Shown here piece after piece: positions 1 through 12,402 of a stretch of DNA of 64,000 nucleotides. This DNA is from Albula goreensis (taxonomy: Eukaryota > Chordata > Actinopteri > Albuliformes > Albulidae): assembly GCA_022829145.1 (NCBI GenBank), contig CM040743.1:24774646-24838645 (forward strand), read 5' to 3'. Both the position numbers and the translations under genes were made by a program. Positions within the stretch are counted from its first letter, which is position 1, and every line of letters starts with the position of its first letter. Below the pieces are notes generated by a model that had not been told where the DNA came from, made no database searches, and worked only from the letters and a program-made list of their open reading frames with translations.

Positions 1-2027
1 CGCAGATGTCATCGGAGGGAGCAGGTGTCTACCAGACAATATGATGGCCTCAGACCTGCACCGAATGGGCAGGCAAGGCTTGCACTTAAAGCCTTCAGTT
101 ACCATCAACTGGAGCTACCTGGCTTTCTGCTCAAATTGGCCTCTGACTTCAGTGCAACATCTAAGATGACTGACATAAATGGCCAAGACCACAGGGTTGA
201 AGTTACTTGCTGTCAATCTAATGGCTGTATGTTCTTACGTATAAATGGTATAAGTGCCATTACAATTTCCACAGACAGCAGAAGTCTGCTTTTTGTACAG
301 TCAAAGCATTTTTTTAATGTTGTCAATGAAACTACAACAGTAATAAAACCTTAAAAACAATAAAGAATCATAGATTAATCCATACCCTGATAGTCTTATC
401 AGACAATAGCTGTGAATTCAAAAACCTGAACTGACCACTGTCCCTGTTTCAGGTGAAAAGCGGAAACTAATTGTAGTTTCTTTTCAAAATCAATTGTGAT
501 TTGTAATTTTTCTTTCAGATTTTAATATAGGTCTGCAAATTTTACCCCAGTAAGACCATCTTCACTAAGTATGTCATGCATAAATGTTGTAATGCAAACA
601 TATTAACTGTTCCATGTAGCTGTTGGGCTTCATTTTTGGTTGGAAATGTACTGGATTGCATATTGGGAGCAGTAATGAATGCAATGAGAAGAAACAGGTT
701 GTCTGGTGTCTGGTTCCTTTCAGAGCAGAATGGACAGAAGCGATCAAAATAGAAAACTTCTAAATAATTTAGACTTAATATGTGCTTTCAGTCTGGCCCT
801 GCAAAAATGTTGCAAGAAGAGATTAAAAAAAGACATACAGAGAAGTGACATAATCTGCATCTTCTCTAAGAGAGGAGCTTAGAAACTCTCTACCTAGGTT
901 TGCTGTTTTCATTGGTCATTTCTTATTTTTTGCAAATAGCTTTCATTTTTTAAAAATGGGGTTAATAATATTGCTTCTATTCCGGTATTATCTGGTTTAT
1001 AATTTATTCATTTTCAAATTCATTAAAAAGTAATAAAATACATTTTCGATTAAAAATATTTTTTCATTTACAATTTTTCAAACTGCCATTTGGATTCAAT
1101 GATAATTTAGCCTGAATATGATCTCTGATGTCTTTCTGTTAAATATGATTCATGAATCTAGTAAACATAACTGTATTTAAAAAAAAAAAAAAAAGATATA
1201 CAGCATAGCTGCCTTAATCCCTATGGCTTTTCTTATGCAAACATTTTTTAACTGGCTTACACCAAAATTTTGAAACAATGGTAAATGTGCAACATGACTA
1301 AAAGGCATTTTTCAAAATCCATATTACATGAATATAACTGAACCTTTTTGAGAATCATGTTGTTCAATAACAAAAGAGCTTGCCCACTCACGCACATGAA
1401 TGCCTTCCAAACAATTGACAAACAAAGAGGTTCTGCCACTTCAAAAAGTACCTACTGTAGTAAACTGATGAATCACATATGAAAAACAATTATGAATCTT
1501 GTCAAGGGCTCAGTTGGACAAATCAACTTGTTCTCTGTACTTTAATGCTTAAAGAGCACTCTTTGCTTTTCTGTGAACATTTATCAGCAGTTTTACTTGA
1601 CAGTCTCGATCCATGAACATCTATACGACTGTAACTTAACCTTATCACCTCTATACTGTACATGGAAATCTATAACTGTACAACTACATTTATACCTCAC
1701 AATAACTAGTTAGAATGAACATCAATAGAACACTTGCCCACAACTTCAACTTTTGTTTTTCAAAAACAAATTCAGTTTTTGGAAATGAGTACCAATGAGT
1801 AATTATACTGACTCCCCAAGCATAAACTTCATGGTCCTCCAAGAGCAGATTTATTCATGCTTTGAATGTCCAAGGACACACTTTCCCTGGGTTTCATCAA
1901 TCAATTCTTCATGCCTCTTAATGCTCTTATTTGTTTTGTTCGTTATGATAGCTCATACAGCCAAAAAAAAAAAAAGAAAGAATGACATGAGCTCATGGCA
2001 TCATTTCAAACAATGTGCTCACATTAC
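1..2027. other. adcy2 intron 2 (part), no supported exon
   Basis: This stretch lies downstream of adcy2 exon 2 and should be intron 2, running off the left edge. I looked on the minus strand for the next conserved adenylate cyclase exon, which in ADCY2 begins with the VSFFLF-type segment, and did not find it. It is A+T-rich with A-runs near 1179 and 1962. A plus-strand frame is open from the window edge to 354; it is treated in the findings and not called as a gene. Confidence 0.6.
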
Positions 2028-2225
2028 CTGGTCCCAGGGGCAGATTATTCCTCCGAAAAACATAAACAGGTAACCCATGGCAACCAGGCAGGCCCAGATC
2101 ACAAGGGAGAAAAGACGCAGGAGCTTCTTGAAGACCGACTCGATGCAGACCAGGACGAAGATGGTCAGGAAAATAGCCAGCGCGGTGGGGACGGTGATTA
2201 GGAAGGCAATGTGGTCTTCGATATC
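2028..2225 (-). CDS. adcy2: adcy2 exon 2 (residues 111-176)
   Basis: Sixty-six codons between acceptor ...TCCACAG and donor GTAATG. They encode two further membrane helices (HIAFLITVPTALAIFLTIF and LFSLVIWACLVAMGYLFMFF) joined by the basic loop ESVFKKLLR. Frame 0 on both sides. Confidence 0.95.
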
Positions 2226-5200
2226 CTGTGGACAGAAGACGAAATGAAAGGGAGTCAAGCCTCAGAAAGTCAGTGCCTTGTCCTTCCAGCAACCCCAAGT
2301 CCCTCCGGTAAGCACTTGTCACAATTGAATCTGATCCCCCTCGAGCATCAGTAACTGTTTATTTCCAACGGCCCTGAAGGCTTGGAGCGGCGCGCACACA
2401 TGACACTGCCAGGGGTGCTCATTGCGTAATTGAAAGATTCTTTGCGCCAATTCAACAAACTCATTTCAAAGGAGCCACGCTGCTTTGTTATGCAGGCATA
2501 CTTGGAATTCATAATTTAAAGTACAGTACCTCAAACCTAAGGAATGTCTGTTCCGTTCTGAAGAGATTTCAAAGGAATCCTAGCTGCAACCAAATCATGA
2601 AAATAAAGTGCTGGTCAAAGGAAAGCGGGCTCTTGTGGAAAGAAAAGGAAACAAAAAAGGCAAGGAAGTGGATAAATATGACGTGCATTCTCCATTTCAA
2701 ACGGAAGTCCCTCTGCATGTATTCTACAGTGGTTTCTCTCTCACACAGTAGGCTAACAGTAGGCAGAACGGGTCCAGCCCTCCAGCTACAGGCATACTTC
2801 ACAATCTTTGACCTGACCTATTCAAATATGATTCATGGCTATACCCCAACCCCACATCCACAGCCTGTATGATTCAATAGCTTAATCTCTTGGGGAACTG
2901 GGTCTTGTCAAACTCTGCCTGTTCATATGCATGCATCACATATCTTTCCCTCCCCTTGCGGCCACATGCTGATAATTCACATATTTCAAGGTCCATGTGA
3001 CATTTCTTTGGTGCTTTCCAGTCCTTTCACTATAAAGGACAGAAGGAAGTCCAGGTTTGAGTCCGCATGGCTCACAAGGAAGTGAGTTCTGCACAAGCTG
3101 GGAGATAAGTGAACATCTTGGATCTTCCCTACCGACTGGTGAAATATAAAACCACTGGCTGTGTCTATTTCAATTATAATTTCTAAGATTTGGGACCATT
3201 GCCTGCAAGAAATGCCTAATTTGAAAAATGTTATCAAATATGCTAACATTATTAACTCAGTCAGTGTTTGGGAAATGGTTTGTCAGGTGCAACAATGAGC
3301 AAAGTGTAGGAAGTCAAAATTACCAACAACAAACTGAATAATGACATTGAAACTCTTTTGCATAATTATTTTTCAAAAGAATGCAAACCAATCATGAGAG
3401 CCTGAGACACATTTTTTAGAGTTAGTCTTTAGTTAGAGGGCCATTCACACAGCCAAAGCACCTCAGAATCCAATCATTACAAAGTCATGTTTATCCATTA
3501 GCCTATCGTTAAAAGCATTAGCCTATTGTTAAAAACCTAGCATTTCTCAATCTCAGATTATAATCTGTTTATTAAAGCAAGGCATGTTATTCTTTTCATC
3601 AGCAAATTAATCGGGGTAGCAAAATACTATAAATAAATAGAATCACTGACATGCATTTGTCAGTCACTCCCTCCAAAGCAGCTGACTATCCAAAACAAAA
3701 TCCTAACAAAATCCCAAAGATCACAATGTCTGTAAAAGTCTGAGATTCATATATAATTTATTGTCCTTTGCCTCTCAGCAACAGAATACCTCTGAACACA
3801 CGGAAAAGGGAAAAATATCCCTTTGAAGGTGATGGAAGGATTCACATCATAATGTCCAGAACAGAAGTTCTTACTCTGCTTCACACTGCTGAAATAATGT
3901 ATTCATACAATACATGGGTATCTATGGCTGTGACCCGTCACTTTGCAGTAGAGCAGGAAAAAGTGTGTGGTCACTTGCCTAAAAAGGTGAGTGAGTTCAT
4001 ATATTATTGAGGCAGGGATTTTTAAATCACTTCTAATTTGAGGGAACATACTCCCAAGTGGGGTCACAGTAAGAGGTAGGTCATATGGAGAACTAGGTAA
4101 CCCCAAAAAATACTTATTGTTCAGATTTTTGGCAAAACTGTTGTTTTGACCTAGGCAGGCCATAATAACAGACAACATATATATTTATAACATACATACA
4201 ACATACATATAACTTACATACTTAAACAGGTTTCATTTTTAAGACCCACTACTGTTTTCTTATGCACTTTCTGTTTTTGTTAACATCAACATGATTGTGC
4301 TGAACAGTTCATAAATATATCCAGAGCATCTACAAAATGTAATGGATCTTAAGCAATCAATTTTTCAATAGAGATTGTACCAAACAAGATAAACACTTGA
4401 TGATAAATCATCAAACAGTACAATTTCAAGTGTCATTCTCACAAGTAATTACTTTTGTGTTGTCTGGCTTTTTCTCATAATTTCATTAAGTTTCAGCTCA
4501 TTTTTTAATGATCATCTCATGATGTCTATTCAATGTCACACTGAATTATTAATCACACAAAAATAACTTCACTCTTGGTATAGCACTGGTAATTTCCTTT
4601 CTGGATGCACATCTAGTTTTTGACAGTTACAATTCCGTCTGACATGATATTATAGAATAACTGCCACATTTAGTCAAAAAAAATAAAAGACAACTCATTA
4701 AGTGTATCAGAATAATCACCTTCGAACAACCTGTATCCTGCAGAATTCTCCATCATGCTGAATTACTGTGGCCTGCTGGAGACTGCAATACTGGCGTCTC
4801 TGCAGATAATCAGATTGATTCTCCCCCCCTCCCTCCTTCTAATTTTCTGCTACCATTATCACACTTATACAGAAGCTCGTATACAGAAACCAGGTGCCCT
4901 CCTTGCAAATTGAACACAATCAATGAGTTGCAGAACCTTGAGCACGAAACTGCAATCGCCTCTGACAGTTACACATCCCATTTACATGCTCATAACTATG
5001 AAAAATGAGTCCATTGCATTTCATCGGAAAGAAGTGGTGGGAATACTGCAGGTTAGAGTCAAAAAAACCCATATGGGGCCAATATGTGGCTCACTACATA
5101 GTGAGGAATGAAACAATACATTATGCTCTGTTCAATAGCTTGACAATCAACACAACATTCATGAAAATGAGTAGCATACAAGCTGGTGAACTGTGGGGTA

Positions 5201-7071
5201 AATATTTGGCTTTAATACAATATTTGGTAAAGATAGTAAAGATGGGGGCCTTGTGTCTGCCTGTCTGTCTGTCTGGGGTTTAGTATCTAATGTTTGTATA
5301 GTGTTTAATGATTGCATCTTGGGAACTGTAGGGAGATTCCCATCCACAAATATGGCTCTCCTTCATGGCAGTGCACTGAGCTGAATAACTGAGTTTGATG
5401 TTTTGAATAGTGCTGATATTCAAATGTGTTACATAAAAAGCTTTCACATAAGCAGCAAAGGAACTTAATTTTCCAGTCAATATTGCAACACTTTCTTTGA
5501 AGACATATTCAGTTCCACACAGTGTAAAGTAGTCCTCTTTGATTTTTTTGCTTGAGGAAGAACTTCATGAAAAATGTCAATGATTCACACATTCTGAAAA
5601 TTCATGCCATTAAATCATATTTATTTATATCTTCAGTTTCATCCCATAAGTCCATTCAAATGGACAAAATGTGTGTATTATAAATGAATGAAAATAAGAG
5701 TGGAGAAATGGGAACGTGAATTCAGATTGCATTTGAAGTTCATGTTTTGCTCTAATGAAACAGCATGGATCAAAGAGATATTGCCGCACTGAAGCATTAA
5801 GCTGTGACTAAAACAATGGCTGCTTTTCTGTTATTGACATGTCCATTGATTTACATATAGGATATCAGTGCAAAGGCTTACAAATCAATACATCCACAGA
5901 ATAAAACTAGATGAGGAGGTACATAATGAGAATGAACCAAAAAATGTGTTAGAAATTTCAAAGCATCCAAAACAATCCACATTTTTATTAGATCAGTAAT
6001 GAGGATTTAGTCAAACAAGACTGAAATGCTCAGCCCTTTCAATTTTAGAAGAGCTGGTTTGAGGAAAACTGCAAAGGCTGTGAACAGATACATAAAAAGA
6101 ACGGCAAATTCACCAAAACTCCAGTAATGTTGCAATCACAAAGTAAACTGCACATGAATTTTAGATTATGTTCTAAGGAGGTTTCCATAAAAGAAAAGAC
6201 GACTCAAATATCCAGGCACAGTCCTGGTGGCGCTGTTGAATAAATATGTGCCAATTCTCTGTTTCTGATGTTGCGGCAAGCTCCCCCTCAACTTTCTTCT
6301 GTAAACCCTGGCACAAACTCCTCTCTGGCTCCTTTGTGTATGGAGAATACATCTACAGGCAAGAAACCTGATCGCAAAACCTGACAGAAAACATTTTACA
6401 TAACAAGATTGTTCTACTTATGTTGTCATTGTCAGTGTGTGCATTTGATTGTGAGTGCGAATACACATATTGTGTGTCTGCAAGTCAGCCTGACTGTGTA
6501 TGTCCAAGCGCGGTGCGAGTATATGTGTGTGTGTTTGTGCATGTGCGTGTGTCAGGATGTCTCTGTGCCCAACAGCATCTCTCTCAGCAAAGGCACACGC
6601 TCAAAGAGCAGCGGCTCAGCTTGCGCACAGCTTCTACCGCGCTGTCCTGTTATGAGTTAAATGAAGTGCGCGCCCAAAACTGAGCCTGATCTTTTTTACA
6701 GTCATTTCATCCCATTAGTGCTGTGGAGTGCGGATCCTTACCAGCCCGGAGGCGAAGAACACGGCCAGCAGCGCTAGGCAGGCTCCCATCACTATGAGCA
6801 GCAGGAACACGATCAGGGGGTGCTGCTGGCTCATGCAGTAGTACGACTCGTACAGCCAGTCGGTGGACTTGTGATTCCCCCCCACGACGCTGCCCCCGCC
6901 GCTGCCACCTCCGCTGCCGCTCTCTGGCCTCTCCAGCAGGTAGCGCCTCCCGCGCATGGCCTCCCCCTGCCTCGCCCCTGCCGCGTCCTCCTCCCCCTGC
7001 TCCCTCAGATGCAGTGAGCCGGTGCTGGACCCGTACGCGGGTGGGAGAGCTGGAGCTGCAGACCGCAGCAT
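2028..7071 (-). CDS. adcy2: adenylate cyclase type 2, 5' part (exons 1-2), gene leaves the window
   Basis: ADCY2 is a plasma-membrane enzyme that makes cAMP from ATP; mammalian ADCY2 is stimulated by Gs-alpha and, conditionally, by G-beta-gamma. Two coding exons are visible and give the first 176 residues: a cytosolic N terminus and the first membrane helices. The segment DWLYESYYCMSQQHPLIVF and the following helix are nearly the same as in mammalian ADCY2, and exon 2 gives ITVPTALAIF, VCIESVFKKLLRLFS and ending PWDQ, again as in ADCY2. The N terminus is longer than in mammals and carries a Ser/Gly tract (SGSGGGSGGGS). The first Met is at 7071, but a second Met at 6957 (MRGRRYL) lines up with the start region of mammalian ADCY2 (EAMRRRRYL) and could be the used start. 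The catalytic C1 and C2 domains lie to the left of the window. ADCY4 and ADCY7 are the nearest alternatives; the tent4a-srd5a1-nsun2 neighbourhood favours ADCY2. Confidence 0.93.
2226..6741 (-). other. adcy2: adcy2 intron 1
   Basis: About 4.5 kb, short for the first intron of this gene, which is very long in mammals. I see no exon in it. It contains a 19-bp tandem doublet (TTAGCCTAT-GTTAAAA units) near 3499-3535 and a TG/GTGC-rich simple repeat near 6500-6555, close to the donor of exon 1. The rest is A+T-rich sequence without a recognised repeat. Confidence 0.75.
6500..6556. repeat. TG-rich simple repeat
   Basis: Alternating purine-pyrimidine sequence (TATGTGTGTGTGTTTGTGCATG and similar, interrupted) inside adcy2 intron 1, about 200 bp from the exon 1 donor. 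Such tracts can take up Z-DNA form; no more can be said. Confidence 0.7.
6742..7071 (-). CDS. adcy2: adcy2 exon 1 (residues 1-110)
   Basis: Coding part of exon 1: N-terminal cytosolic tail, a Gly/Ser-rich run, then the first transmembrane helix (IVFLLLIVMGACLALLAVFF). It ends in frame at GGG-CTG followed by the donor GTAAGG. The Met at codon 39 is an alternative start. Confidence 0.92.
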
Positions 7072-7170
7072 TGTCCAGGCAACATGTTTGGAACTGGAAT
7101 GAGGAGAGGAACCCGGGGAAACGGAGAGAGAGACAGCATTGGAGAGGGGGGGAGAGAGTAGTGAGTGAGT

Positions 7171-7204
<34 letters not shown>

Positions 7205-7330
7205 AGGAGGGGGAGAGAAAGTGTCAGAGACTAGAAGGGAGGGAGCGCAGAGAGAGAAATTGAGAGTGAAAAGGAAAGAGAGAGAGAGAGACAGAGAGGG
7301 AAAAGGAAGGAGGGGGAAAGAGAGTTCACT
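7072..7330 (-). promoter_or_regulatory. adcy2: adcy2 upstream region with long GA/TC tract
   Basis: Upstream of the adcy2 start codon the plus strand is almost pure purine from about 7105 to 7325, including a run of GA dinucleotides near 7170-7195; on the gene's own strand this is a CT-rich polypyrimidine tract. Such tracts are common in 5' UTRs and promoters and can bind GAGA-type factors or form triplex DNA. No TATA box was placed and the transcription start is not visible. Promoter role is inferred from position only. Confidence 0.5.
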
Positions 7331-10300
7331 ACAGCTGTACTAATGTGTGAGGCATGACAAAAAAGTACTTGTCCAAGCACCAGCTGAATGTGATGAATGT
7401 GCGTCTTTTTTGTCTTTAACTCGTTATCGCCAGGGAGCCCAAGCTGAAGAGAATGAGCGAGGAACGAGCTGCGAATGAAAAGGACCCAGTCAGTGAATTT
7501 CTTTGTGCCGTCCTGTGAATTCAAACACATGATTGCCACACTAGAATTTTTAACTTCTGTGTCTGAGCAGTCTTGAGCCCCTATCGCTCTCGACTCATAC
7601 CTGGCCGCTAGCTGGCTTTCATTGTGTTTGAAGGGGTGACAGCCTCTGCAATTAGAAGATGTCAAGAACTAGGCACACATTCCTTATGGTGAAGCAACGT
7701 TTTTCCAATCATAATGTAAAGTGTTTTTTTTCCTGAATGCGGCATTTAGGGACTATAGGCTTCATGTGATTGGTGGGGGGAGGAGGGGAAGGTGAAGTGG
7801 CACCACAGATTCACATTTTTCACAAAGCAGTAAAATCTCAGCGATATTGTGATCTGAGAAAATGACAACAACCTGCTGTGGAATACCAGTGAATGAGGCA
7901 CACCGAAATAGACCTGCCACTCAAAAGACTTTGAAATGGCAGTGATATTTGGGTCACAGGAATAACATTCCCATGTTTTTGTGTGGGAATACACAATATG
8001 GTCCTCAAGACTGCTATCAGGCTTCTGGCTTCTATAAACCTGCATGAAAAAGGCAGCAAATGGCTTATGTTACCAGTTTTATTACATTATTAATTTCTTA
8101 AGCAGGTGCTCTTACCTACAGTAGGAGATCTGTGGTTTTATGAGATTTCCAACACAGAAACACTAATGCTTACAAAGAAAGCATGTCAATATCTCTCAAC
8201 ACTGACAGACAGTGTGACACCGTTTCCTAACTCAACCAGCGGAGCACAGATTCAAATAAAGAATGGGATACTGCCATTCTACCACTGAATGTTTTACCTA
8301 AAGACAGAAACAAGACAAAAGGTCTTGCTTTATGAATCAGTATTGTGGAACATGCAAATTGCCCCTGGGTGAAACGTGAAATGACATTAACTTTACCATA
8401 TTTTCAGCGGAGAAAGAAAGTTGGACAGATGGTGACAGTCCAAGGGTAAGAGGCGTTCTCTTCGATTCAGATGTCCAGAAATCCAAAACATATGCTCTTG
8501 GCATTTGGAGATAAGCTTCAGATGTGTTGTGACTGCAGTTTGCTGTGGCTTAGTGCTGATACATCAAATTCATGTAGATTAGGATAAGAATCATATGACT
8601 ATCCCTAGGGATGTAGGTAACACAATAAATTATTCATGCGCTGCTCCAGCAATCAATAAACCAGTACAGTGGACCCAACGTTCTCAGGCGACACAGTATT
8701 TCTTTCACTTTGGAAACATTTAAAAACATAACCCGCTCTGTAAAGAGATCGCATATTTGACTTCTGAAATGGTGTTTTGATATTACTCATTTAAGTGTAG
8801 GAGGCTGTCTGTTCTGGTGATGCCTTTGTCTCTTGATGGAGGGAACCGAGAGGAGGAGATGTTACTCCTGTTAGAGGTGGCTCGCAACCCAGTTAAACAT
8901 TCATAAGCCAAAGGTCTTAGGGAAGAAAATGTCACCAGGACTTTTAACGTCCAGTCCAGATAACAAACAGTTCTCACAAAAGGATATAAGGGCAATGCAC
9001 ACAAGAAAACAATTTCTTTCCGCTTCATAAACTTGAAACGTTCCTGACATATGGCTGTACTGTTCATGTGATATTCATCCACATTCTTATTGGTCGAAGA
9101 TGCAGCAACTGATCTTCAGCTGCTTTTCTTCTGCCGTCAGCTGTGAGCTTTAGTGTCGTCATTATTGTATTGTTGTCCCGGATGAAGCCGATCTCGAACG
9201 TAATGAGATCCCCTGGGACTTTAGCTTCTGGTCAAGCAGGTCAGAATTATTAGAAATTTTAAATAAGGGTGCTGACCTTCTGTCTGAAAGCATTCAATTG
9301 TTTTGCTTTTTTTATAAAGGGTTGGTGGTTTGGAGGAGGAAAAATAAGACAGGGACCTCAGTTACCTTAGAATAAATCTATTTGTGCCACCTTCTGGATA
9401 GTCATTGATGTATTTTGTGACAAGTCAGGTCAGGTCAGTCCAAAGTGCATCCCGCATGCCATTGACAAAAGCATGCCCTGGTTAAAGACCATGCACACTC
9501 CCTCATTTTTCAAGAGGCTGATTAGTTTTTACCATTGTGTGCTTCCCATTAGCATCAGCTCATAGCTGTATAACAGTCACTAGTGGTGATGATACTGGAC
9601 TTGAGTCTGTGAGACTGTGGGTTTTAAACCTGTGTGAGACATTAGAGCATTGTTTAGGTTTCTTTGGGTGTATTAAGGATTAAATAATGAATAAATTATT
9701 TGACATGTTCAGATACTTCAGGGCATATGCTCAAAATGTAATCTGAGATTCGATGTTGTTTTTTTTTCTAAACGGGTTGAACTCCTCAATCACGTAGATG
9801 TTGAAAGGCACGACAATACCACAAAGCTTGCCTTCAATCAGCAATCAGCGTGGCCCTAACACTAATGGAGGCAAGACTTAAGACTTTCCTTTTTCACTTC
9901 AACAGAGTCTGCTATGTGAAATAGCTTTGTGATTTCATTAGCCGCATGTACCTGAAGTGCTTTAATGTAATACACACAGAATGAGCGGGCCCTGCCTCAC
10001 ACTAAATAAACATGACCTTTTTCCTGGGAACTTTAAACTAATTTTTGTTTCTACGTGCGGTTAAGAGCTGATTTAATTGAAGAGCATGAGACTTAATTGC
10101 CACTGTCTTGATCTTAGAGTATTTAAAACAGCAGCCATTCGGATCTCCACGTTTCACAATTTATTTAATGCCCGAGGCAAAACTCAGCTATTCAAAAGCC
10201 TCACAGCTTACGAGAGGGCTTGAGTGTCTATAAGTGAACTCGGAAATATGTTTTGGCAAATTTCATTAAATGTGGGTCGTTAAGAGTTCAGAGGCGTTTT

Positions 10301-12394
10301 TTTAATCTGTTCAAAAGACTGTTCAAATAGTGTTCTGCTCTGGTTGCTAGGCTGTGCAAATCACACGCACTCTTCAACCACATCTCCTATTTACGTGTGC
10401 GCGGTAATGAAATATATTGTGCACTTCTAAAGCTGGTCTTCACACTTTAATGCAAAAGTAAAAGTTGAAAAAAAAAATATTACGTTTATAACATGACTTG
10501 CGCTTTATTTATACTTTGCTCTGGCTTCGACAACTTCTCCCCCAAAGTAAAAGGGTATTAGCATAATTTGAACGAAGTGTATAAATGATTAACACGTGCA
10601 TGACGTCGGTTTCTTTCCCGTGGATGGAAACTGCGGATCAGCGCCTGCAGCTGAACAGAAAAACCAGTGCAAAAATATAGTACTTTACAGCTCAGTCAAG
10701 ACACATCATTCATGATGCGATCAAATCAGAAAACCCTTTATTTGTACAGGTGTAACACTGTAATAATTGCATCAGAGTGCACCGCTAAAGAAATTTGTCT
10801 TGGCTGTAAACCGACTGCCTGAGCTCCTCATCTTACTTATCTGACACTCAGGTTGTTCACTCTCCTTTAATTGTGGAATCATCGTTCCGAACCCGCAAGC
10901 TGCTCCGTACCCTGCTGACAGCCACTTCTCGGTGGTTACGCACGGGTGATAGTAGAGCTAAAGTCACAGGTTTGCTTTTAAGTGTCTGCAGAGAGAATTG
11001 AGATATCGGCCAAACTCTGACTCAGAAAAAAATGCTGAAAATCTCTAGACGAACAAAACCATATATATCAGAACATGAAGATGAAAAGCAGAATAGAAAG
11101 TGACGCGGCAGGTAGCCTTGTAGGTTGTGAAACACTTCTCTTCATTTCCCCGCTGATGAACCCGCGGGCTGGGTAGTACAGCAAATGTAGAGGTGGGGCG
11201 ATACAAAAAATAAATTGCAGTAAATTGCAATAAAAAGTCACGTTTCTCCCACAGCACATATAAGGTCTGAATGTAATTTCTGAGCTATTGCTATTATACT
11301 GTGTACGTTTTGACCTTATAAATGGGCCAAAGACATACCGAACACCCACCATCACACTGGGAAATGATTTGACATAATGAGAACACATTGGTTAATAAAT
11401 ATATAGATACCCTACTCTTGTTGCCTTGTATTTGCTGTTCATAGTTAATGCGTGACATGGGAGCGTGACGGTAACGACCCTTTTGAAACACCAGCAATAA
11501 TCTTGCTTCCATGCCATGAGACAAGTAACAAGAAATGTCGATAACGTATTGGCAGCATACATCTATCAAATGTAGGTTACATCTGAGAAATGTAAATGAC
11601 CAAATGCCATGGGACAAATGGGAATGACAAAATTAGATGTCACTTATAATTTCTTTGTTAGTCTGAAATGATCAAAGGCCTGTGGCACATGGGAGATTGG
11701 TGGATTTCTGCATTAGAATCGCTGGACCCTCTCGAAGATGCGTAAAAAGTAAAATAATAGTATACTAACAATAACAAAGAAAGATGAAGAAGAGGAAGAA
11801 GAAGAGATATGGCAATGAAAAGCAAAATAATCTCACACAGAAGTGGAAATTTAATGCTCTGAACACTGAACAACCTTCAGATTGCCCTTTGTGCCATTTT
11901 TAGGTAGGGGGCCGATTTTCAAATTGGATTTCCCAGTGGGTGCACCTCTTACAGGGAAACTAGTGGTCTGCCTGTGTATCTGACAAGTTATTAAATTATA
12001 GGCCCTGGGAATCAGTGAGTGGATATGTTAATGGCCCTCTTATACAGTCTTACAATTACAGTCTTGCCTTTAGCAGCTGGATTCCACTGCCTGACAACCA
12101 CAGTTTCTGATATGATTTTCTTTGCGACCCCCCCATTCTTATTCTTATTGCAAATCAACCAGCTATAGAAAACATTTGATAGGTGGTTCATGCTGAAACA
12201 CAGACACTTGAGTACAATGGACTGGACTCTGTGTGAGCGTATATGAAAATGTTAGCAAGACTGTGTAATATTAGAATATAAGAAGAGAGATTGTCCTTGA
12301 TTAGGATGTTTATTGGTGTTTAATTGACCTATGGTTTGCCATATGTCATATGTTTTAGTAGGCCTTTGGGGTTTTTAAATCAAGGTTTGACACT
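7331..12394. other. intergenic, adcy2 upstream flank
   Basis: About 5 kb upstream of adcy2 with no exon or RNA gene that I can support. The part 9820-10650 reads as more complex, less repeat-like sequence with many TTAAT/TAATT homeodomain-type cores and an E-box (CACGTG) beside a CRE-like TGACGTCG near 10594-10608; it is discussed in the findings as a candidate enhancer. No simple repeats longer than a few units were noticed here. Confidence 0.55.
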
Positions 12395-12402
12395 GTGTAG
12401 GG

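Noticed and set aside
7231-7665. 144-codon minus-strand frame upstream of adcy2
   Set aside because: Ends in a Ser/Leu/Pro run produced by the CT-rich tract; no homology.
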